DNA of 64,000 nucleotides from Magicicada septendecula (taxonomy: Eukaryota > Arthropoda > Insecta > Hemiptera > Cicadidae). The first letter of the stretch is position 1. Every line of letters starts with the position of its first letter. This document shows, in pieces, positions 36,270-48,910 of this stretch. Where the stretch lies: contig CM068372.1 of assembly GCA_034769895.1 (NCBI GenBank), positions 371,337,258 through 371,401,257 of the forward strand. Reading direction: 5' to 3'. The position numbers were made by a program, and so were the translations under genes. A model generated the notes under the pieces. The model did no database searches and had not been told where the DNA came from. It saw only the letters and a program-made list of their open reading frames with translations.

Positions 36270-36462
36270 GAATGAAACAAAATCATGGAACTGTGTTACC
36301 CAAGGGTTCACATCAAGTTCTCCCTCACTTATCATTTCTCTCCATTGGTCCCCAAGCTTATTCCACAGATCACGCGTGAATGCCTCTTTACTGAGATCAG
36401 GTTTCTCTTCTACACATATAGAAACAATAGACCTCATTATTATTGAAGAACTCTCTAATTCA
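36270..36462 (-). CDS. Candidate internal exon of an unidentified host gene
   Basis: Open for about 65 codons on the minus strand with balanced, protein-like composition, e.g. 'EAFTRDLWNKLGDQWREMI' and 'NPWVTQFHDFVSFQ'. It ends exactly at CAG followed by GTAAAC (36264-36272), a good splice donor. The upstream acceptor would be the AG at 36463-36464, which lacks a strong pyrimidine tract. I do not recognise the protein. If real, the giant LTR element beginning at 36487 sits in the upstream intron only ~25 bp from the exon. It could also be an old transposon remnant. Confidence 0.38.
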
Positions 36463-39165
36463 GACTAATCTGGTAACATTCAATACTGTTACGTATTTAA
36501 ATGTTTAGTGGTGTATTTTAATAATATGTATTTAATTTAATTTAATGTTTATGTTGTTTAAATGATTTCGTTTTATTATTATTATTTCAAACTTGTTGTT
36601 TAAAAGGACTGTAAAAACTGTTCTCTTGATGCTTCTTGATGTGTTTACCTCCCCACTTACCATCGGTGAACGTCCTCAATCTTCTCAATAGGCTCTATAT
36701 CACTGGAAAGTCATAACATAATACACAAAATATTTCACTTTGACACTGATATGCAGACAGTAAGTATAATGATAAGTATATTTAATATTGAATTAAATAT
36801 TTAAATACTGGCCGCTAGAACAATGCTGCCACCTTGGGAAACAATTGCTCCTTGAATGAAATTTACTTGTGCCTATTTTAAGAGAAATAAATACGCTTGA
36901 TTCACAGGTAAGATAACTATGATTTTATTAACATCGATTAATTTGAATTGAATTCCTTTTAAAAACAATGAATAATTTTTCAAAACAACGAAAAAGTTAA
37001 TTATTTTATGAGAATCCTTCAGCTCAGGGCTGGTAACACTGATACGATATACAATATTATTGTGAACCTTGTTAGGTTAATTTTGGTTATTATTACCAAA
37101 TTTCATGAGTTCTTTGAATTGTCATGATACAAGATACAAAGATGTTTATAATGAATAATATTAATTTATATAGAATAATCGAAAAACAAAAAATAAAAAA
37201 ATATTTAACCTCAAATACGATACCAAAACTATCGTATCATGGTACAACTGGTGTACAGTCGCTAGTTATTTAAGCAGGTGTAACACGTGTTCATAAACGC
37301 TACACTAAAATAATATTATTTGTTTAATTATTATCAATGAAAGGTATTTTATTAAATAGAAAAATTCTTATTGCTGAGTCTCTTCAAAAAGAATTATTAA
37401 TTTACGATATGACTCTTTGTTGACATGGAACGTTTGTTCTTTATAGGTTAACTCTATCTATAGTTCAGAGTAAGTTATTAAAATAAGTTATTTCGTAGTA
37501 TATAAATCTTAAAACTATATTCAACATATATTTAGCATGATAGGATTGTTTATTAATGGCAGTGATAGTTCTCGTAGGTTATATTACAATTAACTTGATT
37601 CAAACGTTAGAGGTAGTCAAGTAAGCGTCTAGATTTATGTGTGTTGCTTACAGGATTTGATATTATTCTGACTCCACTTATTATTTTCCTTAGAAAATAT
37701 TAAAATATTTTTAATTAAACAACATAATTAATTAATCGAGAACTTTTACTCATTGTGCCTGTCAATGTACAATCATTTACTAGTTTAGCCATGTACAGTG
37801 TGTACTTGACTATAGTAGTTCGATATAATATTTACCAATCGGCAATTATTATATTTCATTTTATTTTTAAATATCGTTAATAGATAGTACTCCCTGTAAT
37901 TATCACTTTTCATCGCCCTTATCATACACTAGCGATGTTAAATAATTCTCACTATCACTCGTCGCACTGTCAAACGTAAAGGATCAGCTCCTCGGTTGAG
38001 GTTAGTTTACTACTATTTACTTGGTGACGCGGACAAATTTGAAATTTCTCTTGCTGACTACTGCACGCTCCGCTCGCCGTGATGGTTGGAATACAATTAA
38101 TCCTCCTCGTCGAAGTTTCTTCTCGCGTCTAGTAAAATCAGGTCATCTCATTGGTTGAGAAATCTGTAATCTCAACCCCAAACGCCTTAGTGACATTAAA
38201 AATTTTAATTTTTGGCATCGGATTTTGGGTCGGAGAGTATCCTGTTCATTCCAATTCGGAAATGATATAAAATCTTATATCATACATAATTTTCTTATTA
38301 TTTGTCTGATCAACAAATGAATAGTCTCATTGTTTTGCGGATACTTGGGTCTTTCTTTTAAGTCCAAACAAGTTACAAATCCGTCCATTAACAATTTAAT
38401 TCACTTCACACAATTCACTTATAGTGGTTCTTAATAAAAATAAGTCTTTACCACTATATTTTGGTGTTATCTTATTCTAATATTTATAATTAAATGTTTA
38501 GAGTCCATATCTCCCATTATTTAATACAAAATATTAATATATTTATGGTTTTAGCAAAATGCATTTATGGCGTGCAAGCCATATATGTCCTAGCATTTGT
38601 ATTTGCTTATATTACCATTATGTCTTATTCTATTATACCCTTTCGGTATTCAAATGGTACTTAACACCCTTTTATACCTTTGCTGATACTTTACTCCAGC
38701 AAATGGTGTCTTATTTAATCATATAGCATTGTTCAAATACACCATGCTATAATTTTGTTATTTTGTCACTCTTATTTAGTTATTGTTAGTATGTATTACA
38801 TGTATTATTATTAATTAAAGTGTACCCAGACATTGTACATTGTCTGTCTAGTGTACTTACTAACTTTTTGTTGGTTGAACTTCCTTTAAATTGCAGTAGA
38901 ATGGTTATTTACACCTAGTCCTACTGGTCTAGTTAATTGGTTTATCATTTTATTGTTATTAATTTACTTATATAATGATTGTTAGGTATACTCATAGTTG
39001 AACTGAATATTCCTCTCCCTACTGGTAACCTTCTTTACTCTCTATTTACAAGTTTTATTAGTGTTTTTTTGTGTAACTCTGTAGTCACTTGGGATTTTGT
39101 CTGATTTGTCTATTGTTAGTATCAATAATTTGACTTATATAGTTATGTCCCTCAGCTTATAATGT

Positions 39166-40449
39166 TGTAGCGGGGCATTTTTGGGCATACCTGGGGTAAT
39201 AACATAATTTGTATTTTTTTTTATAAATAAATAATAATAACTTTATCCCTTGTTGAGTGATAGGGACAGAAATTATAGACTTGGGTAAATTTGTTATTTT
39301 GAAACGATCGCAACGTGGCTGCACTGCTGTTAACCTTATGAATACAGACTTGTTTAATAATATTCATATAAACAGTTTTAATAACCGGCAACTGTACCAA
39401 ACTCAGTTCAAGGACAATGACGAACACAAAAAATGTAAACACGTTATGTAACAAGATCTGTAAACACGTTACACAACCAGACATCAGGCGATGCGTTGCG
39501 TCAGCAAATTATATAACGATGTGTGTCACCAGTTTTGTCAACAGGCCAAAAACAGTCCACTGGCGCAAGGATACAAACTGTTCACCAATAAGAATTGAAC
39601 GAACAACAGCCGCCTCACAAAGTAGCGCCTGTAATTCTGCCCAGTCTAAATTCAATGCTCGCGCGAGCAACACCTGTTAAGTTTCGGAACATATTTGTGC
39701 GGGCCCGCAAAACAAGCAAAAATGTGAATTTTGATATGTTACTATATTTAAACAGTCTTTTATAAATAAATAGAGGCAGTGAGCAAAATTGGAAGAAGAA
39801 ACATTTTAATAGTTCGGCCGAGTAACAGTGTAAACCATGAGTGACGCCTGGGTCGATTTTCGACACCTGAACACAGGAAAGTAAACCTTTTCTAAATTAG
39901 ATAAAATGCTGCCCCTAATTAATTCGAGTTCAGTAATTAATACATAAAATGTACTGTGTCAAATAGCGTGTGTGTGGGTATGCGTGAGGGTGTGTAGGTA
40001 CCTATATAAATCACATAAAAGCATTGGTTTACGTTAAGTGATTTACATAACTAAGTAATTTGAATTATTAAAACAGCAGTAATTGCTTGTATTCATTTCC
40101 ATATGTAACAAGAGTAATTCGAAGTCAAAATATATATTGTGTAAATGTATCATGCATAAAGGCTGATGTAGGGAAAATGTCCCGCAGCTATCTTGGATTT
40201 GTAGAAGCAGAATGATTCCATTTTGTTATAAAATATGAAAAATTCCGATCATTAATAAACACAAGTTTTATCTAATGCAGTCAAAGTCTATTATTTCTCT
40301 ACAACCATAGTGTTTCTTCGCTCGTCTATAGAATCTTGGAACCCGTAGGTAAAATTTTTATGTTGGTAACAACCACATGGCGACTACCTGAACCAACAAA
40401 GTGTAATAATAAATTTAAATACAAAAGACGATTACTTATTAATATAACA
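39166..40449 (+). mobile_element. 5' LTR of the young element
   Basis: TGTAGCGGGG start, ATATAACA end. Short ORFs inside are mirrored exactly in the 3' LTR and are not genes. Confidence 0.97.
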
Positions 40450-40450
40450 G

Positions 40451-40468
40451 TGGCGCCCTTACAGCTGG
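40451..40468 (+). promoter_or_regulatory. Primer-binding site of the young element
   Basis: TGGCGCCCTTACAGCTGG starts one base after the 5' LTR. The first eight bases are those seen in lysine-tRNA-primed elements, but the rest diverges, so the tRNA is not assigned. Confidence 0.75.
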
Positions 40469-40699
40469 ACCCGTTTGCATAAATTAAATTATGCAAAGGT
40501 GGACCTGTTGAAGAAATGATATGGTTGTTTGGAATGTGTATTTACGTATGTACGTAAATTAAACGTATGGGGTTATGTTTTGATAGGGTTAGGTATGTAG
40601 TGCATTATTTGTTTATGTGTTTATGAGTATTGTGAGGGTAATTAGTGTGTATGAGATGAATTATATTATATAAAAGGTATTATAATAAAATCTTTTAAA

Positions 40700-41659
40700 A
40701 TGGCTGAGATACAAGAAAATGATATGATTAAGATGATGAAATTGCTTTTTAATGAACAGAAAAACGATATGCAAGAGTTCAAAAGTAGTATCAATGAAAA
40801 GTTCGATATCCAAAAGAATAGTTTTGAAGAGTTATTAAAAAATCAGAATAAAGAGTTGAAACATGAAATACAAGAAATGAATAAACATTTAGAAAGCACT
40901 CACGAAATAATAAGAAACAGTTTAAATAAGTTAGAACAGAAGTTCGAGAAATTAGGTAACAATGTTTTAAGTAAGACGAAATGTAAAAATGACGAAATAG
41001 TAGACAATTTTGAGAGTATAGTGGGGGTGAAGAATAATGATGAAAATATAAAGAATGAGAGTACTGATGAGTTGGTGGAAGGTAGTGATTATGAAATGTT
41101 AATGTGTGTCAGTGAGTTAGAGAGAGAGAGAAAAAATAATGTTGTAGTAGAGTGGGGACAGAGGGCAAATTTTCCCTTTATTATTTATGATGTTTATGAT
41201 GATTTATTGAGTCCACAAGTGTTGTGGTTGAAGGGCAAGAGTCCCGTATTGGTAGATGAATTGAGGTGTTTATTTTTGTGGAGTAATTGTGTACCCTCTG
41301 TCCGGAATAATTGTGAGAGTGTGATGTGGTGTTATGAAGAGAGAGAGGTAAATAGAGAATGGTATGTAACAGAATTGTATAATTTGAATAGAAAGTATGA
41401 TGAATGGAAAGAAGGCTTAGAAATATATTTGAATAATAATGATTACAATGATTTGATAAAAATAATTAGACCGATAGTGACTGAATGTAATGACGGAGAC
41501 GTAACAAAAATACCTAACGTAGACTGGTTTAATGAGTATTCTGGTAAAATGAGTGAATTTGGTTGTTCTGGTTATGACACACAAAGTAACCATTTGTTTG
41601 TAAATAAAAAGCAACAGTGTTATATAAAACCAAGGTTGATTTGGGACGATGGAGGGTAG
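40700..41659 (+). CDS. Gag-like coiled-coil protein of the young LTR element
   Basis: An intact 319-residue frame starting with ATG (MAEIQEND) 250 bp after the LTR. Residues ~5-95 are rich in K, E, Q and N with heptad-like hydrophobics ('EFKSSINEKFDIQKNSFEELL'-type spacing), predicting a long coiled coil. An acidic linker follows (to about 145). The rest looks like a folded domain with many W, Y, C and F residues, e.g. 'FPFIIYDVYDDLL', 'LRCLFLWSNCVPSV' and 'EREWY'-like stretches. No zinc knuckle, protease, RT or integrase signature. Being the only ORF, uninterrupted, in a recent insertion, it is probably translated and may be the structural protein that packages the RNA. I do not recognise the family. 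Confidence 0.75.
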   Translation: MAEIQENDMIKMMKLLFNEQKNDMQEFKSSINEKFDIQKNSFEELLKNQNKELKHEIQEMNKHLESTHEIIRNSLNKLEQKFEKLGNNVLSKTKCKNDEIVDNFESIVGVKNNDENIKNESTDELVEGSDYEMLMCVSELERERKNNVVVEWGQRANFPFIIYDVYDDLLSPQVLWLKGKSPVLVDELRCLFLWSNCVPSVRNNCESVMWCYEEREVNREWYVTELYNLNRKYDEWKEGLEIYLNNNDYNDLIKIIRPIVTECNDGDVTKIPNVDWFNEYSGKMSEFGCSGYDTQSNHLFVNKKQQCYIKPRLIWDDGG

Positions 41660-44139
41660 ACTGTAAGACAATAAAAGACAATTAAACATTTTGTTTTATG
41701 GTTGTTTGACATGGCAGATGTGGACATGAAGTGAGATACACTTGAACAGTTTTGACGCATATTTTGTAAATAATATTGAATTCATTTGTGTGTATTGTGA
41801 AATGTTAAATAAGTAATGTGTATATGTTTTAGAAAATGTTGTATTGATAATAATAATATTATTAATATTTTAGCACTCTAATTAAATAACAAAATAATTA
41901 TGAAGACAATAGTTAATGATTTGTAGAATGTTGATAATAATTGAAATATGTTATTTTAATAAATGAATTAAATAAGTTGAGATGTTTAGATATTGTGATT
42001 GAATATTATGTGTTTGAATTTTATAATGAATTTAAATTGTGTGGTGAGATTTTGATTTAATAATAATTAATAAATAAATAAATAAATGTTAAATGGTTTA
42101 TTTTGTGGAATTTTGTGGGACATAATGATTAAAAATATATGTTAATAATAAATTTTAAGCAATTTTGAAAATCTGATTGCAACACAGGATCAATTCATAA
42201 TGATGATAAATAAAAACAGTTAATGAAAATTTTAAATAATAATGTTTATAAATTTTATATAAATTATTTAAAAGAGAATTGTTTGTTTGATGTATGCTAA
42301 TAATCCAGGTGTATTGCTATTGGTGTATTGTGTTATGTGATGTATTATAACAGTGTAGTGTGGAACTGCTATGGGGGGAGGTTATTGATTTTGTATTTAA
42401 TATTTTATGTTAATAATGGTTAAGCTTCCATATAAAGTGGGTTAAAACCCCATCTAAATTAATATTGTCATTTAAATATAAATTCGTAAATTTAATTTTA
42501 CTTGTGATTCCCCAACTTTTCGGGCGGTCACGGCCTCACCGAACCCTGACCGTGGAATTGGTTTAGCTTTAACAGCTATGGTTGGGGCACATTACGATTG
42601 CGCGCTGCCATAACTGGCCATAGCTGTTATCGTTGTAAAGGTGCATTTTGAAATTGATGGGGGGTAATAAAAGGGGAATCACCAAATTATGGAACAGCGG
42701 CTGCCACTCTGTTCGAGAAGGAACAGCAGAGCCAGGTGGTAGATCCGTTTAAGGGTGTATAATTATTAACGAGAACATGTTGATGTTCAACAATTTTAAA
42801 CTTAACAGCGGAAGCAGAGACACGGAGAGGTAAAACCCTGCTCCAAAATATACAGTCTCTGTGGAAGCGAAAAGGCGCCACAGTCTTCCATAATTCTGAA
42901 ATAGTGTGTGTGGCTGGGAGGTTATCCAAGGGGATAACGTATTAAAAATTTGATATATTTTAATTAATAATGATGATTTGCTACTCAATAATTTTGTTTG
43001 AATTTAAAAATTGAATGCACTAAATACTTCTTATATTGTGTTATTATGTCTTATTGTGTTGTTTGCATTTAGTATGTTAGGAATAAGTATTATAAAAATA
43101 TAATAATATGTTTTCAATGTGTTTACAGATTTTAAAATAAAATGAAAAATAGTTGTAATAAGTAAAATTTTCAATAGGTTGTAAAAGATAGAAGTGGGTG
43201 ATAGTAATTGTTTGAATAAAATGTTTGAGTCAATTCAAGTTGAATTTTGTGGGACATAGATTTGTCCAAATCGAAGTAAAAGTTAAAGTAATAGTGGAAA
43301 TGAAAATAATGCAATGTTGTTTTGAGTTAGTATATGTTATAGAATTTTGAGAAGTATAAGTGGAGACACAGTAGTTATGGAGATTTTATGTAGAGTTTTG
43401 AGCGATATATTGTTTATTTTGTTGATGTTAATTTGTTGTAATTGTAGTGAAGTTATGAGATTGAGATTTTTTGGGGATGGTAATTTTGTAGTAGTGGTAG
43501 TGTATTTGGGGAGTCCGCAACATAAGGGTTGGGACGGGATAGGGACCGATTGGCGCCGGAAAGGGTTACCTAGGGTGAGTCCAGGAACCAACATAAGGGA
43601 ATGAGTTTTGGGAAGGAAACACGTATCCTATGTACAAAGGGTTAGAGAGTATTTTTTTTTATATAAGAGTAGAGGGTGGCGATTGGAGTTAAAGTAGTAA
43701 GTAGTTAGAGGTAGAGAAGGGTTAGTAAAATTTTGATAGAGGGGTGTCATACTAGTTAAAGATTTTGTAAGGGAGCATTAGAGTAATAAAAGGGGTAAGA
43801 TTATGAATAAATGCCAAATGGATGAAGTAAATTATAATGAAATAATGAATAACGTAGAATCACCCAAAGTAATGAAATGGAATAATGATGGCCATAATTA
43901 AAAAAAAAAAATAAACAAAAAAAATAAAATAAATAATTTTTGTAATTTTGAGAAACGAATTAATAAGAGTAAATCAAGTTTGAAAGTAATTTTTTGATTT
44001 TATATGCTAATTTAATGATGTAAAGTGTGTAACATTTTAATTGTAAGTTGTTTATTTTAAAATGAATTATTAATGTACTGTGTTTTCTTATGTTAAGTTA
44101 TGTTAGGTATTCTGATATATACATGTTAGTAATAAGTGA
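41660..44139 (+). other. Non-coding internal region of the young element
   Basis: 2.5 kb with no ORF of note. AT-rich to 42480, then mixed. About 43040-43110 and 43575-43640 are conserved, reversed, in the 8685-15295 element (about 14980-15030 and 14370-14420), so at least parts are maintained across families. Confidence 0.7.
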
Positions 44140-44487
44140 GTAAAAACAAAACCAGTGCTTCTTAGCGCAAACCAGCACCGCTAGGGGGGAACAGATCAGT
44201 TGGGGATATGGTGTTGTATAAGGCCACTATTTAATATTTTGATTTGTTGTTTCAGTGTTTGGTGATGCTGTGGCGGCGGACCTGAGCTGGCCTGCGCGTC
44301 AGAGCAGGGGCGTTGAGTATCTGTCTGACTCTACGGTGTTGGGATCTCGAGAGAGAAGTCCAGTATTGTCATGCAGATGCGGTCACAGTCACCAGACCAA
44401 GGGTGAGTTGATTATTCTTTTTTGTAAACCATACAGGGGGTTGTGGCGACATATCCTGGCTGATCCCTTTAGCAAGTATGAATGTGT

Positions 44488-44527
44488 CAATGAGATTTTT
44501 TATGCTTCGGCATAAAATATCTCATTG
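44488..44527 (+). other. Conserved UUCG hairpin before the 3' LTR
   Basis: CAATGAGATTTTTTATGC, loop TTCG, GCATAAAATATCTCATTG. The stem base pair that is G-C in the copy at 509-548 is T-A here, a paired change that keeps the stem. The polypurine tract (44528-44533) follows. Confidence 0.82.
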
Positions 44528-44536
44528 AGGGGGTAT

Positions 44537-45820
44537 TGTAGCGGGGCATTTTTGGGCATACCTGGGGTAATAACATAATTTGTATTTTTTTTTATAAATA
44601 AATAATAATAACTTTATCCCTTGTTGAGTGATAGGGACAGAAATTATAGACTTGGGTAAATTTGTTATTTTGAAACGATCGCAACGTGGCTGCACTGCTG
44701 TTAACCTTATGAATACAGACTTGTTTAATAATATTCATATAAACAGTTTTAATAACCGGCAACTGTACCAAACTCAGTTCAAGGACAATGACGAACACAA
44801 AAAATGTAAACACGTTATGTAACAAGATCTGTAAACACGTTACACAACCAGACATCAGGCGATGCGTTGCGTCAGCAAATTATATAACGATGTGTGTCAC
44901 CAGTTTTGTCAACAGGCCAAAAACAGTCCACTGGCGCAAGGATACAAACTGTTCACCAATAAGAATTGAACGAACAACAGCCGCCTCACAAAGTAGCGCC
45001 TGTAATTCTGCCCAGTCTAAATTCAATGCTCGCGCGAGCAACACCTGTTAAGTTTCGGAACATATTTGTGCGGGCCCGCAAAACAAGCAAAAATGTGAAT
45101 TTTGATATGTTACTATATTTAAACAGTCTTTTATAAATAAATAGAGGCAGTGAGCAAAATTGGAAGAAGAAACATTTTAATAGTTCGGCCGAGTAACAGT
45201 GTAAACCATGAGTGACGCCTGGGTCGATTTTCGACACCTGAACACAGGAAAGTAAACCTTTTCTAAATTAGATAAAATGCTGCCCCTAATTAATTCGAGT
45301 TCAGTAATTAATACATAAAATGTACTGTGTCAAATAGCGTGTGTGTGGGTATGCGTGAGGGTGTGTAGGTACCTATATAAATCACATAAAAGCATTGGTT
45401 TACGTTAAGTGATTTACATAACTAAGTAATTTGAATTATTAAAACAGCAGTAATTGCTTGTATTCATTTCCATATGTAACAAGAGTAATTCGAAGTCAAA
45501 ATATATATTGTGTAAATGTATCATGCATAAAGGCTGATGTAGGGAAAATGTCCCGCAGCTATCTTGGATTTGTAGAAGCAGAATGATTCCATTTTGTTAT
45601 AAAATATGAAAAATTCCGATCATTAATAAACACAAGTTTTATCTAATGCAGTCAAAGTCTATTATTTCTCTACAACCATAGTGTTTCTTCGCTCGTCTAT
45701 AGAATCTTGGAACCCGTAGGTAAAATTTTTATGTTGGTAACAACCACATGGCGACTACCTGAACCAACAAAGTGTAATAATAAATTTAAATACAAAAGAC
45801 GATTACTTATTAATATAACA
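44537..45820 (+). mobile_element. 3' LTR of the young element
   Basis: Identical to 39166-40449 as far as I could compare. Confidence 0.97.
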
Positions 45821-46942
45821 ATGTATTCACTGTCTTATACATTTGTCCTTATTTGGTTTCTGCTTTGAACAATTACTTGTAATTACTTTATCTAATTATT
45901 GTGTGTGATTCTATGTTATAGGTCCTGCTCAAATGAGGTTATGTGTTACTGATTTGACAACAATATGCTTCTTATTTTGTTCAACATTCTGCTTAAATAT
46001 TGTAATGTCATTATGACATGTTATTACTATTGTTTATTACTATGTTTTACACACTTTGTACACATTTTATACTATATGTTTATACAACAATACTTAATTT
46101 TTTACTTATTTATGTTACACATTTTGTGGGTTTGCATCTTGGCTTGTATACATTGGTTTGTTTCTTTACAACAAATTGTCTTACTTACTACACATTAGTT
46201 ATTGTATTTATTTAAATTTTGTCCTGTGTTACTCTGACATTCAGGCATATTTCATATCAAGGATTTTATAGTTTGTTTCATTGGTCTTTTTGAGCAATTA
46301 TTTCTCTTTTCAGTTCCATTACATTGGTGGTCTTACTAAGTATGTCTGTGTTACAATCTTGGATTACAATTCGTACACTGAATGTTTGTGTATTTTACTT
46401 GATAATCATTAATTTCATTTGTTAACACATTTTCACTTCCCTTGTTATAAACATTTCACTTATATTGTTTGTGGTGCCTATTTGGGGTAGTGGCATTATA
46501 TTATTTATCGTTGCACTCATATGATAGTATTATTGTCTGTGATTACTTACTAAGTTTTCAACACTTGGTTTTTATCATATTGGTTTCATTATGTCCTTCC
46601 TTGATGGATGGTTTTATAACTATTAACCTGGCAGTCATTATTCTTATTTTATCACTTTTCTGGTCGTGGTGCCTTCCTTACTTTGGGAATGCTGGTGTCT
46701 TGTTCTAGTTATATATATTCTTCATTTTTCATGGTACATTTCTTCTTTGTCTTCTTCTTCTTCTTCATACTTCCTCTTCTGGTTATCCGGTTGCTTCTTC
46801 TTCATTTTTAATTTTTTATCACTTACAAGGCATTTTTTGTTTCCTCACTATTTGTGATAACTCATGTCATACTTATAACACAATTATTTACATTATATCC
46901 GTCGTTATTTGTCACAATTCACATTTATTTGTCTATATATCA

Positions 46943-47122
46943 TGTTCACTCACTATAGTGATAATTATTAACATGTCCACTCACTATGATGATAATTATT
47001 AACATGTCCACTCATTATTATGATAATTATTTTATATATATCTCCTTATTATTATGATAATCTTTGATATGTCCACTCACTATGATGATCATATTTAATA
47101 TATCCCCTCACTATTATGATCT
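46943..47122. repeat. Degenerate ~31-bp tandem repeat in the LTR
   Basis: About six units of 'atgtccactcactatgatga' plus 'taattatta'. The sister LTR has the same array at about 54057-54235. Confidence 0.85.
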
Positions 47123-47376
47123 ATTGGGCCTATATTGCTAACGTATTAGTTTGATCCTTTATCTTCTCTTTTCCTCCTCTCTACTTGATGATACTCTTAT
47201 TATGGTTCTTCTTCTTTCTTCTTCGTTGGCTTGCTTTGACATTATTCATATATAGATACACATTTGGCTTTTATACTTCCGTTATTCCTTCTCATGTTTG
47301 ATGAAATATGTTCGTGGTACACTCTTATTCGACGTATTATATCATTTATATGTAACCATTATTTTGTTACGTTACA

Positions 47377-48121
47377 TATGCCTTCCTATAAGAGTTGATT
47401 AATTCTGAATCCGTATACTCATTTCATGAAGAATTTATCAATTGTTGTATATTTCCAGGTTGACTCTTATGTTCTTCTTATATCCTTCCATTCTCTTTTA
47501 TGAATCATATTTGTATTTCTCTCCATGTAATTGTCTTCCCTTGTTTATTTAATTCCCTAATTCCCTAACATATTTTAGCTGGGGCAGTTCAGAGTGGATC
47601 ACTGTGGCATACATCTCTGCTGGCCATACTAACATCAAAAAATTTCAGAGGTACATCATCTCTGTCAAAAACATAAATGATTGCTGGAATAATTCTTCAG
47701 TCAATTCATCTTACAATATAAAGTAGTCATTCTTCCGACTATTAATAAATATCCTTGGGATTACTTCACGCATTTGCGGTTTATACATTATTATATTCTT
47801 GTCTTCTTGATTCATCTTAACTTAATCTTCACATTTTTTCTGGGATAGTTCGTTTACATTTCATCACTGGTATTTTCTCATGATTTCCTTCGTTAGTATA
47901 TTATTTTCATTTTTCTTCGTCATCAATTAATCTTTTCTTTGGTATTACTTTTAACGTCGCTTTATAATCTTCTTCATCTTCGCTATCCACGTCTTTGTGT
48001 TACATTTCACTTAGTATAGGCTATCGTTTGGTTTTGCCTCATGTCTTGGGTATCGTACATCTGTTTCATATTAATAATATTCACTTGCTTCTGTTTTTCC
48101 AACCTCTTAAGTTGATTTCTT
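47377..48121. other. Non-coding internal region of the giant element (3' side)
   Basis: T-rich on the plus strand. The plus-strand 'tatgccttcctata' next to the left LTR is the likely polypurine tract. No gene seen. Confidence 0.6.
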
Positions 48122-48600
48122 TGTATATCATCTCGTATAGTTCTTTCTCAAGTAGTACGGGTAAGATGTTATATTACTGTTGACTGGCTCTAGGAATTTT
48201 ATATTTTATTTTATATATGCCATTGATGTTGGGTGTCCGTCTCGTATATCTTCTTTTTTATATATAGTACGGGTAAGATGTTGATTACAGTTGACTGGCT
48301 CTAGGAATTCTCATTTTTATGCCATAGGTCTTGGGTGTCTTTCTCGTATATCTTTTCTTTATCTGGTATGGGTAAGGTGGTAAATTACAGTTGACTGGCT
48401 CTAGGAAATATTTATTTATTTTGCCAAGTTGGAGTGTGTCTTTCTCGTATAATTTCTTTTCTTTATATGGTACGGGTAAGATGGTAAATCACTGTTGACT
48501 GGCTGTTGGAAATATCATTTGCCATAGTTGTTATGTGTCGGCCTCGTATAATTTCTTTTAAATATTTAGTACGGGTAAGATGGTAAATTACAGTTTTCTT
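48122..48600. repeat. ~108-bp tandem repeat array, about 4.5 copies
   Basis: Each unit contains 'gtacgggtaagatggtaaat', 'acagttgactggctctagga', a 'gccat' segment and 'tctcgtataatttctttt'. Units vary by about 10-20%. The array lies between the gag-like ORF and the left LTR. Confidence 0.9.
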
Positions 48601-48910
48601 CACATTTTACATTATTTCTTTCGGTTATACTGTTATATCATTATATTAATATCTTGTCAACATCCATTTTTACATTTATAATTGTCATTTCCGCACTTAG
48701 TATCATCATTAAGTAATTTCCATTATAACATTCTATCTTTTTACATTATTCAATCTTCAATATACCTCTTTATTGAGGTCTGATTATAATTACCCTTGAT
48801 TCTCTTCGTTACAGGATCCTGTATCTCATACGTATTATTCATATTGTTTTTGGTTGCGTTGGTCATTATCAAAAGAATCCGTCCCTTTTCTCCATGTATT
48901 TTTATTTAGT

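Larger units (their letters stand above)
39166..45820 (+). mobile_element. Young LTR retrotransposon nested in the giant LTR
   Basis: LTRs 39166-40449 and 44537-45820 (1284 bp each, offset 5371) look identical throughout. Target duplication ATGT at 39162-39165 and 45821-45824. The empty site 'cttataatgtattcac' is intact in the sister LTR at 52937-52950. Internal region: PBS at 40451, one ORF (40700-41659), long non-coding stretch, hairpin, polypurine tract. There is no pol, so it is non-autonomous, yet identical LTRs point to a very recent insertion. Confidence 0.97.
36487..47376 (-). mobile_element. Left (3') LTR, interrupted by the 39166-45820 element
   Basis: Starts TGTTACGTATTT, ends GTTACGTTACA. 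Continuous homology with 49988-54489 on both sides of the nested element. Without the nested element and its duplication it is about 4231 bp. Confidence 0.88.

Noticed and set aside
39221..39866. Four ORFs repeated exactly at 44592-45237
   Set aside because: They lie inside the two identical LTRs. Repetition reflects LTR identity, not genes, and the frames show no known domain.
45965..46857. Hydrophobic ORFs resembling membrane proteins, duplicated at 53085-53971
   Set aside because: T-rich LTR sequence gives Phe/Leu-rich frames on the plus strand. Frames are not preserved by any sign of constraint.
46943..47122. CRISPR-like regular repeats
   Set aside because: Units are degenerate, directly adjacent and without unique spacers. 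The window is eukaryotic. It is a minisatellite in an LTR.
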